Under the pieces are notes generated by a model. The model made no database searches. It was not told where the DNA came from and was given only the letters and a program-made list of their open reading frames with translations. 45,007 bases of DNA. Origin: Mucilaginibacter sp. L294 (GTDB lineage Bacteria; Bacteroidota; Bacteroidia; Sphingobacteriales; Sphingobacteriaceae). Both the position numbers and the translations under genes were made by a program. Where the stretch lies: assembly GCF_001636615.1 (NCBI RefSeq), contig NZ_LGEK01000036.1:1-45007 (forward strand), in the 5' to 3' direction. Of the stretch, positions 8,397-18,170 are shown one piece after another (the first letter of the stretch is position 1; the number at the start of each line of letters is the position of its first letter).

Positions 8397-10754
8397 ATGT
8401 TTAAGAATTACTTAAAAATCACCTGGCGTAACCTGTTAAAAAACAAGAGTTTCACCGCTATTAATATTGTTGGTTTAGCAGTGGGTATGGCCAGTGCCGC
8501 GCTTATCCTTTTTTGGGTGCAGAACGAGGTAAGTTATGATCAGTTCCACGCGAAAAAAGACCGTTTGTACCGAATGTATAACCGGTCGAAAATTGAGGGG
8601 GAAATATGGGCCTGGGGTACTACGCCTAAACCCATGATGGCAACCTTAAAACAGGATTACCCACAGGTAGAGGAAGCTTCACGTGCCACGCAAGCCAGTT
8701 TCCTGTTCACCCTGGACAGTAAACACCTCACCATCCCCGGCGTTTTTACCGACCCCGACTTCCTAACTATGTTTAGTCTTCCACTAATACAAGGAAACCC
8801 TAAAACAGCTTTAAATGATATGAAGAGCCTTGTGCTCACTGAAAAAACCGCCATAAAGCTTTTTGGTAATACAAACGTATTGGGCAAAACTGTTAAAATT
8901 GATAGTGTTGACTACTTCACGGTAACCGGCGTAATGAAGGACCTGCCCAATAATACCCGGTTTGATTTTGAGTACCTGATGACCTGGAAATACTGGGAAA
9001 AAATAAATGGCGGCGTTGATAAAAACTGGGGCAATAACTCGGTAACTACCTATATAGCTTTAAAACCCGGCGTAACCGAAGAATATTTTAACAAACAGGT
9101 AAAAAACATAACTCGCTCACACTCCGAAGTTAAAGATATTGATGTGTTTGTACATCCGATAACTAAATGGCGGCTTTACTCCAAATTTGAGAACGGCCAG
9201 ATTGTAGGAGGGCGGATAACAACTATAAAACTGTTCAGCATAATAGCCGCTTTTATATTGCTTATTGCCTGTATAAACTTTATGAACTTAAGTACCGCCC
9301 GCAGCGAGAAAAGGGCCAAAGAAGTAGGCATCCGCAAAGTGGTTGGTGCCGGCAAAGGCAGCCTGATAGCGCAATTTATGGGCGAATCTGTGATGATAGC
9401 CTTACTTGCCGGGATCGTTGCCCTAGCAATAGTGCAGATATCTTTGCCAGCATTTAACATCCTTACCGAAAAACAATTATTTATACCATTCGCCAGCCCG
9501 GTATTTTGGCTTATTGTGGTAACATTTATCCTTTTTACAGGGGTAGTATCCGGCAGTTATCCGGCCTTATACTTGTCATCATTTGCGCCGGTAAAGGTAT
9601 TAAAGGGCACATTCAAGGCTGCCAACGCCACGTTCTCGCCACGCAAAATTTTGGTGGTAACACAGTTCACCTTTGCTATTGTACTTATTATCTCAACCAT
9701 CATTGTACGCGAGCAACTTGATTACGCGCAAAACCGGGATACCGGTTATAAAAAAGACAATCTGGCGTACACCTTTATACAAGGTAACATCGATAAAAAC
9801 TACCAGCTTATCCGTAACGAGTTAGTAACAAGCGGAGCGGCAACAGCTGTAACCAAAACCAGCGCACCTATGACCGAAGGCTGGAGTGATTCGTGGGGAT
9901 TTGACTGGCAGGGTAAAGACCCTAATGCTAAAATAGACTTCAATATGTTTAACGTTGACGGCGATTTTAGCAAAACCATGAACCTTAAAATTATTGAAGG
10001 GCGCGATATCGACATCAAAACCTACCCTTCAGATTCATCGGCCATTATGATAAATCAGGCTTCGCTTAAACTCATGAAGTTTAAAAACCCAATTGGGCAG
10101 ACTGTTATGAACAACGGGCAAAAGCTTACCATTGTTGGTGTTGTTAAGGATTTCATCCTGCAATCGCCATATGAACCCGTGAAACAAATGATCATCCAGG
10201 GCCCAAAGTCATGGTTCAACGTCATCCATTACAAACTAAATGAAAAGAACACCACCGCCGAGAACCTTAAACTTGCAGAGGCAGTGTTCAAAAAATACAA
10301 CTCTGAGTACCCGTTTGAATATCACTTTGTTGACGAGGAATACAACAAAAAATTTGCTGACGAACAACGCGTAGGTACATTGGCTTCGTTATTTGCCGGC
10401 TTAACCATATTTATATCATGCCTTGGTTTGTTTGGTTTGGCTACTTATATGGCCCAAAACCGTATTAAAGAGATAGGTGTGCGTAAAGTATTGGGGGCAT
10501 CGGTGTTTGGGGTAACCTCCATGCTGTCGAAAGATTTTCTGAAACTGGTTGCCATAGCATTCATTTTCGCTACGCCAATTGCCTGGTATAGTATGGAGCA
10601 TTGGCTACAAACCTATGCCTATAGGGTAAACATCAGTGTATGGGTGTTTGCTATAGCTGCTTTTGTAACTACACTGTTATCTATAGTAACGGTGAGTTTC
10701 CAGGCGGTTAAAGCGGCGTTGGCCAACCCGGTAAAGAGTTTGCGCTCGGAGTAA
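8397..10754 (+). CDS. P2: MacB/FtsX-type ABC permease
   Basis: 785 residues with the P1 layout (TM2 near 279-300). It starts 53 bp after P1 in the context CCATCATG, preceded by TTTAGAATTT at 8377-8386. It belongs to the group with LYSxFxxGxxxGGxI just before TM2 (here LYSKFENGQIVGGRI) and a Trp-rich loop in the second periplasmic domain (WGFDWQGKDPN). Coupling motifs are KEVGIRKVVG and KEIGVRKVLG, and the tail is ANPVKSLRSE. The first periplasmic domain lacks the usual KKYFG (it reads IKLFGNTNVLGKTV). The LYS and Trp features group it with P4, P6, P9 and P11 in this window. Substrate is unknown. Confidence 0.94.
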   Translation: MFKNYLKITWRNLLKNKSFTAINIVGLAVGMASAALILFWVQNEVSYDQFHAKKDRLYRMYNRSKIEGEIWAWGTTPKPMMATLKQDYPQVEEASRATQASFLFTLDSKHLTIPGVFTDPDFLTMFSLPLIQGNPKTALNDMKSLVLTEKTAIKLFGNTNVLGKTVKIDSVDYFTVTGVMKDLPNNTRFDFEYLMTWKYWEKINGGVDKNWGNNSVTTYIALKPGVTEEYFNKQVKNITRSHSEVKDIDVFVHPITKWRLYSKFENGQIVGGRITTIKLFSIIAAFILLIACINFMNLSTARSEKRAKEVGIRKVVGAGKGSLIAQFMGESVMIALLAGIVALAIVQISLPAFNILTEKQLFIPFASPVFWLIVVTFILFTGVVSGSYPALYLSSFAPVKVLKGTFKAANATFSPRKILVVTQFTFAIVLIISTIIVREQLDYAQNRDTGYKKDNLAYTFIQGNIDKNYQLIRNELVTSGAATAVTKTSAPMTEGWSDSWGFDWQGKDPNAKIDFNMFNVDGDFSKTMNLKIIEGRDIDIKTYPSDSSAIMINQASLKLMKFKNPIGQTVMNNGQKLTIVGVVKDFILQSPYEPVKQMIIQGPKSWFNVIHYKLNEKNTTAENLKLAEAVFKKYNSEYPFEYHFVDEEYNKKFADEQRVGTLASLFAGLTIFISCLGLFGLATYMAQNRIKEIGVRKVLGASVFGVTSMLSKDFLKLVAIAFIFATPIAWYSMEHWLQTYAYRVNISVWVFAIAAFVTTLLSIVTVSFQAVKAALANPVKSLRSE

Positions 10755-10810
10755 GGGGTAGTCCTTGAGCTTTTAAAATTTAAGGTTTAGTATTTTAAAA
10801 CCCAACCATC

Positions 10811-13204
10811 ATGTTTAAAAACTATTTAAAAATTGCCTTCCGTAACCTGCAAATGCAGAAGCTTTACAGTTTGATAAACATTACAGGGCTTGCCGTTGGT
10901 TTGGCTGTATGTATGATGATCATGCTGTACATAACGCATGAAATGACCTACGACAGGTTCCATACCAATGCTAAACGGATCTATAAGCTGCAAGCCAATG
11001 TTAAAATTGGCGGTAACACCATGAACATGAATTACATGAGCTATGCATCGGGCCCGTTGGTTAAACAAAGCCAACCCGCTGTTGATGGTTACATGCGTAC
11101 TTTAGATTATCATAAACCGATAATAGTAAGTAACCCTTTAACACCCGAAACTAAATATATAGAGGAAAAAGTTGTTTTTGCAGACTCTGATTTCTTTACT
11201 TTTTTTACATTTAAGCTGATATCCGGGAATGCCGCCAATGTATTGAGCAAACCTTTTTCGGTAGTGATATCAAAAGATATCGCTAAAAAATACTTTGGGG
11301 ATACTGATCCGGTTGGTAAAACCATCCGCTTAAAAACCGATAGCGCCTATACCTACCAGGTTACCGGCGTGGCCGAGAATGCACCATCAAATACATCGGT
11401 AGATTACAATTTTGTAGCATCGGCAAGCAGTATATTAGCTACCAAAGAGGCAAAAGAATATAATGGTGAACAACGCATCGCATCCGGCTCATTTAACCTG
11501 TTCCTGCTTTTAAAAGATGCTGCGGATACTACTAAAACGCGTAAAGGCCTGCAGCAAATTGCTGATAAAGAAAAATCGGATTTTGAGATGCATTATAAAC
11601 TATCATCAATAGGTAGCCTGCATCTTGCAAACAACTGGGGCGATTCATCTAACCTAAAATACCTTAAAATATTCCCGTTAGTGGCAGTACTAATATTGCT
11701 GCTGGCTTTGGTAAATTATATGAGCCTTACTACCGCGCGTGCAACCCTGCGCGCAAAAGAAGTAGGGATACGTAAGGTATCCGGTGCAAGCCGTAAAACA
11801 ATAGCCGCACAGTTTTATGTGGAGTCGGGCCTGTTCACTGTGTTATCGTTTATTCTGGGCTATTTATTATGCTATGCGTTTAAGCCCTGGTTTCTGAACA
11901 TACTGCAATTAAAAATTGATAATTCGTTTTTATACAGCCCGCTTGTGCTGTTTTTACTATTAGGGTTGCTATTATTAACCGCTTTAATTTCGGGTATTTA
12001 TCCATCTGTTGTTCTGTCTTCATTTAAACCGGTTATCACCCTAAAGGGTAAAACAAGCAAACAAACCGGTGGTGCTATTGTGCGCAAGGTTTTTACCACG
12101 CTGCAATTTGGCATTGCCGTTGGCCTTATCATCTGCGGGGTAATTATAGACAGGCAACTTTATTACCTGAGGCATGCAGATACCGGCCTAAACCGCGAAA
12201 ATGTGGTAATGATACCGGTTGGCAGCAGCATGGGCAAAAACTACCAGGCATTTAATAAAGATGTACAGGCGATGGCTGGTGTAAGCAATGTAGGCACCTC
12301 GCACTATGCCATGTATGGCGGGTATGATATGTATTTTATAGATGGCAAAACCAAAGACGAAAGCATAGCATTGCCATCGCTTTCTGTTGATGACAAGTTT
12401 ATACAAACGCTTGGGTTAGAATGGAAATTTGCGCCTGAGCCAAACAAGCTGTTGACAGGAAAAAACACTATTGTAATAAATGAAACTGCTATAAGCGACC
12501 TGCATTTACCGGCAAACCCAATTGGCAGCTTTATTAAAGCCGGCAATGAGCGAATGGAGGTTGCAGGTGTTGTTAAAAATTTCAATTACAGTTCAATGGA
12601 GAGCGTGATTGGGCCACTTGGGCTATTCATAGCGTCGGATACTACATCGGATTGGAGCCAGGCTGGCTGTAATCTGTTTGCAAGGATAAAACCGCATACG
12701 AATGTACCGTCGCTTATCGAGTCGATCCAAAACATCTACAAAAAGTACGATCAGGACACCCCATTCAGCTACACCTTTATGGATGATGCCTTTAACAAGC
12801 AATACAAAGCCGAAGACAGGCTGGCGTCTATATTCAGCACGTTTACTTATATCACTATTATATTGGCTATACTGGGCTTGTTTGGGCTGGCCGCGTTCAC
12901 TATAGAACAACGCAATAAGGAAATAGGCATCCGTAAAATATTGGGTGCAAGTATGGCAACTATTACCACCATACTATCAACAGATTTTTTAAAGCTTATC
13001 CTGCTATCGGTAATTATAGCATCCCCTGTGGCGTGGTACGCCATGCACAACTGGCTGCAAAACTTTGCTTATCGCATCAGTATCCCGGTTTGGGTATTTG
13101 TGTTTGCAGGGACAATGGCTTTAGTAATAGCTGTACTAACCATAAGCTATCACGCTGTTAAAGCAGCGCTGGCCAACCCGGTAAACAGTTTACGCTCGGA
13201 GTAG
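10811..13204 (+). CDS. P3: divergent MacB/FtsX-type ABC permease
   Basis: 797 residues with the P1 layout (TM2 near 285-305), 56 bp after P2; start context CCATCATG. It is one of the odder members. TM2 reads LALVNYMSLTTAR where most have IACINFMNLSTAR, and the first coupling motif is KEVGIRKVSGAS. The second periplasmic domain lacks the usual GR(N/D)F element (it reads TGKNTIVINETA after a PEPNK loop) and contains an unusual Cys (AGCNLFARIKP). The pre-TM2 region is SLHLANNWGDSSNLKYLKIF, unlike the LYS-type neighbours. The second coupling motif is KEIGIRKILGAS and the tail is ANPVNSLRSE. It appears intact, so it is probably a separate functional subtype. Confidence 0.93.
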   Translation: MFKNYLKIAFRNLQMQKLYSLINITGLAVGLAVCMMIMLYITHEMTYDRFHTNAKRIYKLQANVKIGGNTMNMNYMSYASGPLVKQSQPAVDGYMRTLDYHKPIIVSNPLTPETKYIEEKVVFADSDFFTFFTFKLISGNAANVLSKPFSVVISKDIAKKYFGDTDPVGKTIRLKTDSAYTYQVTGVAENAPSNTSVDYNFVASASSILATKEAKEYNGEQRIASGSFNLFLLLKDAADTTKTRKGLQQIADKEKSDFEMHYKLSSIGSLHLANNWGDSSNLKYLKIFPLVAVLILLLALVNYMSLTTARATLRAKEVGIRKVSGASRKTIAAQFYVESGLFTVLSFILGYLLCYAFKPWFLNILQLKIDNSFLYSPLVLFLLLGLLLLTALISGIYPSVVLSSFKPVITLKGKTSKQTGGAIVRKVFTTLQFGIAVGLIICGVIIDRQLYYLRHADTGLNRENVVMIPVGSSMGKNYQAFNKDVQAMAGVSNVGTSHYAMYGGYDMYFIDGKTKDESIALPSLSVDDKFIQTLGLEWKFAPEPNKLLTGKNTIVINETAISDLHLPANPIGSFIKAGNERMEVAGVVKNFNYSSMESVIGPLGLFIASDTTSDWSQAGCNLFARIKPHTNVPSLIESIQNIYKKYDQDTPFSYTFMDDAFNKQYKAEDRLASIFSTFTYITIILAILGLFGLAAFTIEQRNKEIGIRKILGASMATITTILSTDFLKLILLSVIIASPVAWYAMHNWLQNFAYRISIPVWVFVFAGTMALVIAVLTISYHAVKAALANPVNSLRSE

Positions 13205-13263
13205 TGATTAATAAATAAGTAGGCCTTAAAAGGATTAGGGTTTAGAATTTAAAACTAACGGTT

Positions 13264-15642
13264 ATGTTTAAAAACTTTTTAAAAGTGATGTTTCGTAGCC
13301 TTACTAAAAATAAGGCCTACAGTTTTCTGAATATTTTTGGCCTGGCTATAGGCATTACCTGCGCCGCCCTTATTTTTTTATGGGTGGAGAACGAGGTTAA
13401 TTATGATGCTGTACATGTAAAAAAAGACAGACTTTACATAGCCCGCGAAAATCAGAAATACGATACCTATGTATTTACGCACCAGTCTACCCCGGGTATG
13501 ATGGGCCCCGCTATAAAAGCCGAAATACCTGGTGTTGCTAATGTTTGCCGTACCAGCGAAAGCACAAATTCATTATTATATTCTTATAACAACAAGCCAC
13601 TTTTTGCAGGTACGCTATATGCCGAGCCGTCATTGTTTAGCATGTTTACGCTGCCCTTTATAGCGGGTAACGCAGCATCGGCCTTTACGCAATTACACTC
13701 GGTAGTCATCACCCAAAAAACAGCTGTTAAATTTTTTGGTACCGATAAAAATGTACTTGGCAAAAGTATAAGAGTTGATAACAAACAGGATTATACCGTT
13801 ACCGGTGTTTTAAAAGATATGCCGGCAAACTCCAGCGTACAGTTTGAGTGTGTTATGCCATTCCAGATCTACTGGGATAATAGCCCATGGTTAAAAAGCT
13901 GGGGCAATAACTCGTTAACCACCTATATCGAACTAAAACCAGGGGTTGACCCTAAAAGCATCGACAAGCAATTATATGGCTTTATCCAAAAACGCGAACC
14001 CAAAAACCTGGGCCGCGTATTTTTATTTGGCATGACCGACTGGCACCTGTACAACGACTTTAAAGAGGGTGTTAAAACCGGCGGTGGCCAGATAGAATAT
14101 GTGCACCTGTTTAGCATCATCGCCTGGATCATCATATTTATTGCCTGTATCAATTTCATGAATCTGGCTACCGCCCGCAGCGAAAAGCGCGCAAGGGAGG
14201 TAGGTGTACGTAAAGTGCTTGGCGCGGGTAAAAAATCACTCGCCCTGCAATTTATCGGCGAGGCGTTATTTATGTCGTTTATTGCAGCTGTTTTAGCCGT
14301 TATATTAATGGCACTGGTACTGCCGGCCTTTAACATGCTGGTGCAAAAGCAACTTACCATAGGTTTTGGTAATGTTTACCATATTTTGGCATTATTAGGG
14401 CTTACAGTTGCCTGCGGTTTAATAGCCGGCAGTTACCCATCACTATATCTTTCATCGTTTAACCCGGTGGCCGTATTAAAGGGCCTCAAATTAAAAGACA
14501 GCAGCGCGGCATACATCCGTAAAGGGCTGGTTGTAATGCAGTTCAGCGTTTCGGTTGTGCTGATCATCAGTACGGTTATTGTATATCAGCAAATACAGCA
14601 CATCAAAAGCAGGAACCTTGGCTTTGATAAAGACAGACTGCTTGAGATAGGTTTACAAGGCGATATGGCCAAAAACTATGCACCCATAAAACAGGACCTG
14701 CTAAATTCGGGCTTTGTACAAAACGTGGCTTTGTCAGACCACTCTACTATTTATGGCGGTAACAATACATCAGGCATGACCTGGGATGGCAAAGCACCGG
14801 GTTCAGAAATACTGATCTCACAGCGATATGTTACCCCCGGATTTTTTGAAACATCGGGCCTTAAAATATTAGAGGGCCGTAACATTGAAGAGATAGATAC
14901 CGCCTCTAAGCCAATTGCCATGGTTGTTACACAAAGCCTGGCCAAGTTAATGGGTGGTAAAGGCAGCGCCCTTGGTAAACGTATCCATTACGAGGGGGAT
15001 ACCACAGCGGCAGTTGTGGTTGGCGTGGTGAACGATTATGTATATGGTAACATGTACGGCAAGCCCGACCCGGTGATGTTTTTTAGTTCAAGTCCGGAGC
15101 ATACGGATAGGATGTATGTAAAAATAAAAGCGCAGCAACCTGTTGAAGCTTCTATAGCGGCCATACAGAATGTGTTTAAAAAAGATAACCCGGCCTATCC
15201 GTTTGAATACCGCTTTGTTGACGACCAGTTTAACCAGATGTTTTTAAGCGAGATGCTGGTTAGCAAACTCTCCAGGGTATTTGCAGCGCTGGCTATCATC
15301 ATATCATGCCTGGGCCTGTTTGGTTTGGCTGCTTACACTGCCGAACGCAGGATAAAAGAAATAGGCATCCGCAAGGTACTGGGGGCAAGTGTATCGGGTA
15401 TTGCCAGCCTGTTATCGAAAGATTTTTTACAACTGGTTATTATATCATGCGTGATAGCTTTCCCGATAGCGTATTGGGCTATGCATACCTGGCTTAAAAC
15501 CTATCAATACCATATAGATATGCAATGGTGGGTATTTGCAACAGCGGCCGTTAGTGCTATGGTTATAGCGGTTGTTACCATCAGCTTTCAATCTATAAAA
15601 GCCGCGCTGGCAAACCCGGTGAAGAGCTTACGAAGCGAGTGA
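13264..15642 (+). CDS. P4: MacB/FtsX-type ABC permease
   Basis: 792 residues; TMs near 20-42, 280-301, 332-358, 370-398, 417-444, 667-690, 722-745 and 752-778. It follows P3 by 59 bp, with TTTAGAATTT at 13241-13250, 13 nt before the ATG. It belongs to the LYS-type group (LYNDFKEGVKTGGGQIEYV before TM2) with a TWDGKAPGS loop in the second periplasmic domain. Coupling motifs are REVGVRKVLGAG and KEIGIRKVLGAS. Distinctive points are a YGGNN segment before the Trp loop and a MYVKIKAQQP strand late in the second periplasmic domain. The tail is ANPVKSLRSE. Confidence 0.94.
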   Translation: MFKNFLKVMFRSLTKNKAYSFLNIFGLAIGITCAALIFLWVENEVNYDAVHVKKDRLYIARENQKYDTYVFTHQSTPGMMGPAIKAEIPGVANVCRTSESTNSLLYSYNNKPLFAGTLYAEPSLFSMFTLPFIAGNAASAFTQLHSVVITQKTAVKFFGTDKNVLGKSIRVDNKQDYTVTGVLKDMPANSSVQFECVMPFQIYWDNSPWLKSWGNNSLTTYIELKPGVDPKSIDKQLYGFIQKREPKNLGRVFLFGMTDWHLYNDFKEGVKTGGGQIEYVHLFSIIAWIIIFIACINFMNLATARSEKRAREVGVRKVLGAGKKSLALQFIGEALFMSFIAAVLAVILMALVLPAFNMLVQKQLTIGFGNVYHILALLGLTVACGLIAGSYPSLYLSSFNPVAVLKGLKLKDSSAAYIRKGLVVMQFSVSVVLIISTVIVYQQIQHIKSRNLGFDKDRLLEIGLQGDMAKNYAPIKQDLLNSGFVQNVALSDHSTIYGGNNTSGMTWDGKAPGSEILISQRYVTPGFFETSGLKILEGRNIEEIDTASKPIAMVVTQSLAKLMGGKGSALGKRIHYEGDTTAAVVVGVVNDYVYGNMYGKPDPVMFFSSSPEHTDRMYVKIKAQQPVEASIAAIQNVFKKDNPAYPFEYRFVDDQFNQMFLSEMLVSKLSRVFAALAIIISCLGLFGLAAYTAERRIKEIGIRKVLGASVSGIASLLSKDFLQLVIISCVIAFPIAYWAMHTWLKTYQYHIDMQWWVFATAAVSAMVIAVVTISFQSIKAALANPVKSLRSE

Positions 15643-15704
15643 TTTGTTAACCGGTTAACATTTCGGTTTTAGAATTTTAGAGTTTAGAATTTAATCAGAG
15701 TATC

Positions 15705-18095
15705 ATGATAAAAAATTATTTAAAAACAGCCTGGCGTAACATATTAAACAATAAGTTTTATGCAGCCATAAATGTGGCCGGTTTAACTGTTGGGCTTGTT
15801 GTAGGCCTGTTTATGCTGCTTTGGGTGCAGGATGAGTTGAGCTTTGATAAGTTCAATAAAAACGCCACCAGTATTTATAAAGTAGGCATTGTTGGCGGTA
15901 CGGGTATCAGCAAGCAGATCTTTAATCATATTATAGCCCCGGTGGCAACGTTCGCTAAAAACGAGATACCCGAGGTTAAAGATGCGGTGCGGATTATGCC
16001 GCTTGGCGATGCGCCATTTAAATACAAAGACAAGGTGTTTTACGAAACCGACTTTGCCTTTACAGACCCATCGTACTTTACCATGTTTGATTTTAACCTG
16101 ATAAAAGGCGACAAACGTAACCCATTCCCCGATAATAATTCAATAGTTATAACTGAAGGCACCGCTAAAAAATACTTTGGCGACGAAGATCCGATAGGCA
16201 AGGTGGTAATAACCGGCCAGGACGAGCAAAACAAGGTTACCGGCGTAATACCCGATTACCCTGCCAATTCTACCTTTCAGTACCATGTATTAATGCCAGC
16301 CTCCAGGTTTAATTATTTGGCGTATGTAAAAAACAAAAAAAGTTACGATAACAAAACCGTGGTAGCATCTATGGATGCCGATTGGGCTAACTTTGGTTTC
16401 CAAACCTATTTGTTGGTAAAGGGCAAAGTAAACATAACCGCTTTAGAAAAAAGGCTGCAAGCCATCCACGAGCGTAACAAACCCGATGATGCGCCCGTAC
16501 CATACCTTACCCAACCATTACTACAAATGCACCTGTACAAGGCCGATGGTACCGATGGTGGTTTTTCTACCGTACGCACGTTTACCATTGTAGCGCTGAT
16601 GATACTGATAATTGCCTGTATCAACTATGTAAACCTTTCAACCGCGCGCTCAATGCTGCGCGCCAAAGAGGTGAGCATGCGTAAAATTATCGGCGCGGGT
16701 AAACTTCAGCTTTTTATACAGTTTATGGTAGAGACTGCTTTGCTGTTTGTAATAGCGGCTGTATTTGCCTTTGTGCTGATGTATGTGTTGTTGCCATATT
16801 TCAACCAGTTTTCGGGCAAGCAGATCACTTTTGATCTTCAAAACTATAACATTTGGGTATGTATCGCTGCAACCTTATTGGGTACGCTGGCGGCATCAAG
16901 TATTTACCCGGCGCTGCTATTAGCATCATTTGAACCATTGAAAGCCCTAAAGGGTAAGGTATCAATTGGTATTGGTAATGTAGCTTTCAGAAGGGTGCTG
17001 GTTGTAGTGCAGTTCGCGGTTTCTATAGTACTTATCATCGGTACACTGGTTATCGGGAACCAGTTAAGGTTTATCCGTAATAAAAACCTGGGGTACGATA
17101 AAGAGAACGTCTTATCCTTCAGTCTGCGGGCAGATATGCAAAAGCATTTTGATGTGGTAAGGAACGAATTACTTAAAACCCCGGGGATATTGGCCGTAAC
17201 TCGTGCCGGCCGTAATATCATTACCGACGGTAGCTCTACCGGCGATAATGACTGGGATGGTAAACCGGCAAATTCAAACATGTGGTTTAACCAGATCTAT
17301 GCCGATAAGGATATGATCCCCTTCTTTAAAATGAAGGTTACTGAGGGTGCCAACTTTACCGGTACCGTGGCCGATTCATCGCACTTCCTGATCAACGAAA
17401 CCGCCGCAAATGAAATGGGCCTTAAAGCACCAATAGTGGGCAAACGCCTGCGGGTACAAACCATACAGGGTACCATTATAGGCGTGGTTAAAGATTTTAA
17501 TTTCACCACTGTACATAAAAAGATAGAGCCTGCTGTTTTTCAGTACAACCCTGACAATTGCTGGCGCGTGTATATCAAAACAACCGGCCGCGATGCTCAG
17601 AAAGCCATAGCAGCCACCCAGGCGCAATGGAAACAATATAACAACGATGTCCCTTTCAACTACGCGTTTTTAGATGAAAGTTACACCAAGTTATACACCA
17701 CAGAGCAAAAACAAGGCTCGTTATTCAACCTGTTCTCGGCTATAGCTATTATTATATCATGCCTTGGCCTGTTTGGTTTAGCCACTTATTCGGCGCAGGT
17801 AAAAACACGGGAGATCGGTATCCGTAAGGTGCTGGGCGCAAGTGTAGCCAAGATCATTGCCCTGCTGGCAACCGAGTTTATGGTGCTGATTGTAGTCGCC
17901 CTTATTATTGCCATGCCGGTAGCCTGGTTTGCCATGAACAGTTGGCTGCAGGATTACGCTTACAAAATAAACATTGGTTGGGTGGTGTTCCTGTTTGCAG
18001 GTGGTGGCGCAACGCTGATAGCGCTGGCAACTATCAGTATACAATCAATAAAAGCGGCGCTTGCTAACCCAGTAAAGAGCTTACGGAGTGAGTAG
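15705..18095 (+). CDS. P5: MacB/FtsX-type ABC permease
   Basis: 796 residues with the P1 layout (TM2 near 290-311), 62 bp after P4. The leader holds two copies of TTTAGAATTT (15668-15677 and 15683-15692). The first coupling motif is altered to KEVSMRKIIG, with Ser replacing the usual Gly; the second is the standard REIGIRKVLGAS. The first periplasmic domain is longer around a Lys/Tyr-rich loop (YVKNKKSYDNK). The second carries an NDWDGKPANS loop. The last approximately 50 residues (YKIN..., GGGA-IALAT-SIQSIKAAL) closely match P8 although the N-terminal halves differ, suggesting exchange of 3' ends between paralogues. Confidence 0.94.
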   Translation: MIKNYLKTAWRNILNNKFYAAINVAGLTVGLVVGLFMLLWVQDELSFDKFNKNATSIYKVGIVGGTGISKQIFNHIIAPVATFAKNEIPEVKDAVRIMPLGDAPFKYKDKVFYETDFAFTDPSYFTMFDFNLIKGDKRNPFPDNNSIVITEGTAKKYFGDEDPIGKVVITGQDEQNKVTGVIPDYPANSTFQYHVLMPASRFNYLAYVKNKKSYDNKTVVASMDADWANFGFQTYLLVKGKVNITALEKRLQAIHERNKPDDAPVPYLTQPLLQMHLYKADGTDGGFSTVRTFTIVALMILIIACINYVNLSTARSMLRAKEVSMRKIIGAGKLQLFIQFMVETALLFVIAAVFAFVLMYVLLPYFNQFSGKQITFDLQNYNIWVCIAATLLGTLAASSIYPALLLASFEPLKALKGKVSIGIGNVAFRRVLVVVQFAVSIVLIIGTLVIGNQLRFIRNKNLGYDKENVLSFSLRADMQKHFDVVRNELLKTPGILAVTRAGRNIITDGSSTGDNDWDGKPANSNMWFNQIYADKDMIPFFKMKVTEGANFTGTVADSSHFLINETAANEMGLKAPIVGKRLRVQTIQGTIIGVVKDFNFTTVHKKIEPAVFQYNPDNCWRVYIKTTGRDAQKAIAATQAQWKQYNNDVPFNYAFLDESYTKLYTTEQKQGSLFNLFSAIAIIISCLGLFGLATYSAQVKTREIGIRKVLGASVAKIIALLATEFMVLIVVALIIAMPVAWFAMNSWLQDYAYKINIGWVVFLFAGGGATLIALATISIQSIKAALANPVKSLRSE

Positions 18096-18170
18096 CGCTT
18101 AGTAATTGATATACACCAGATATTTAGAATTTAAGATATCATCATAGTTTAACATTTAAACCTTATCACA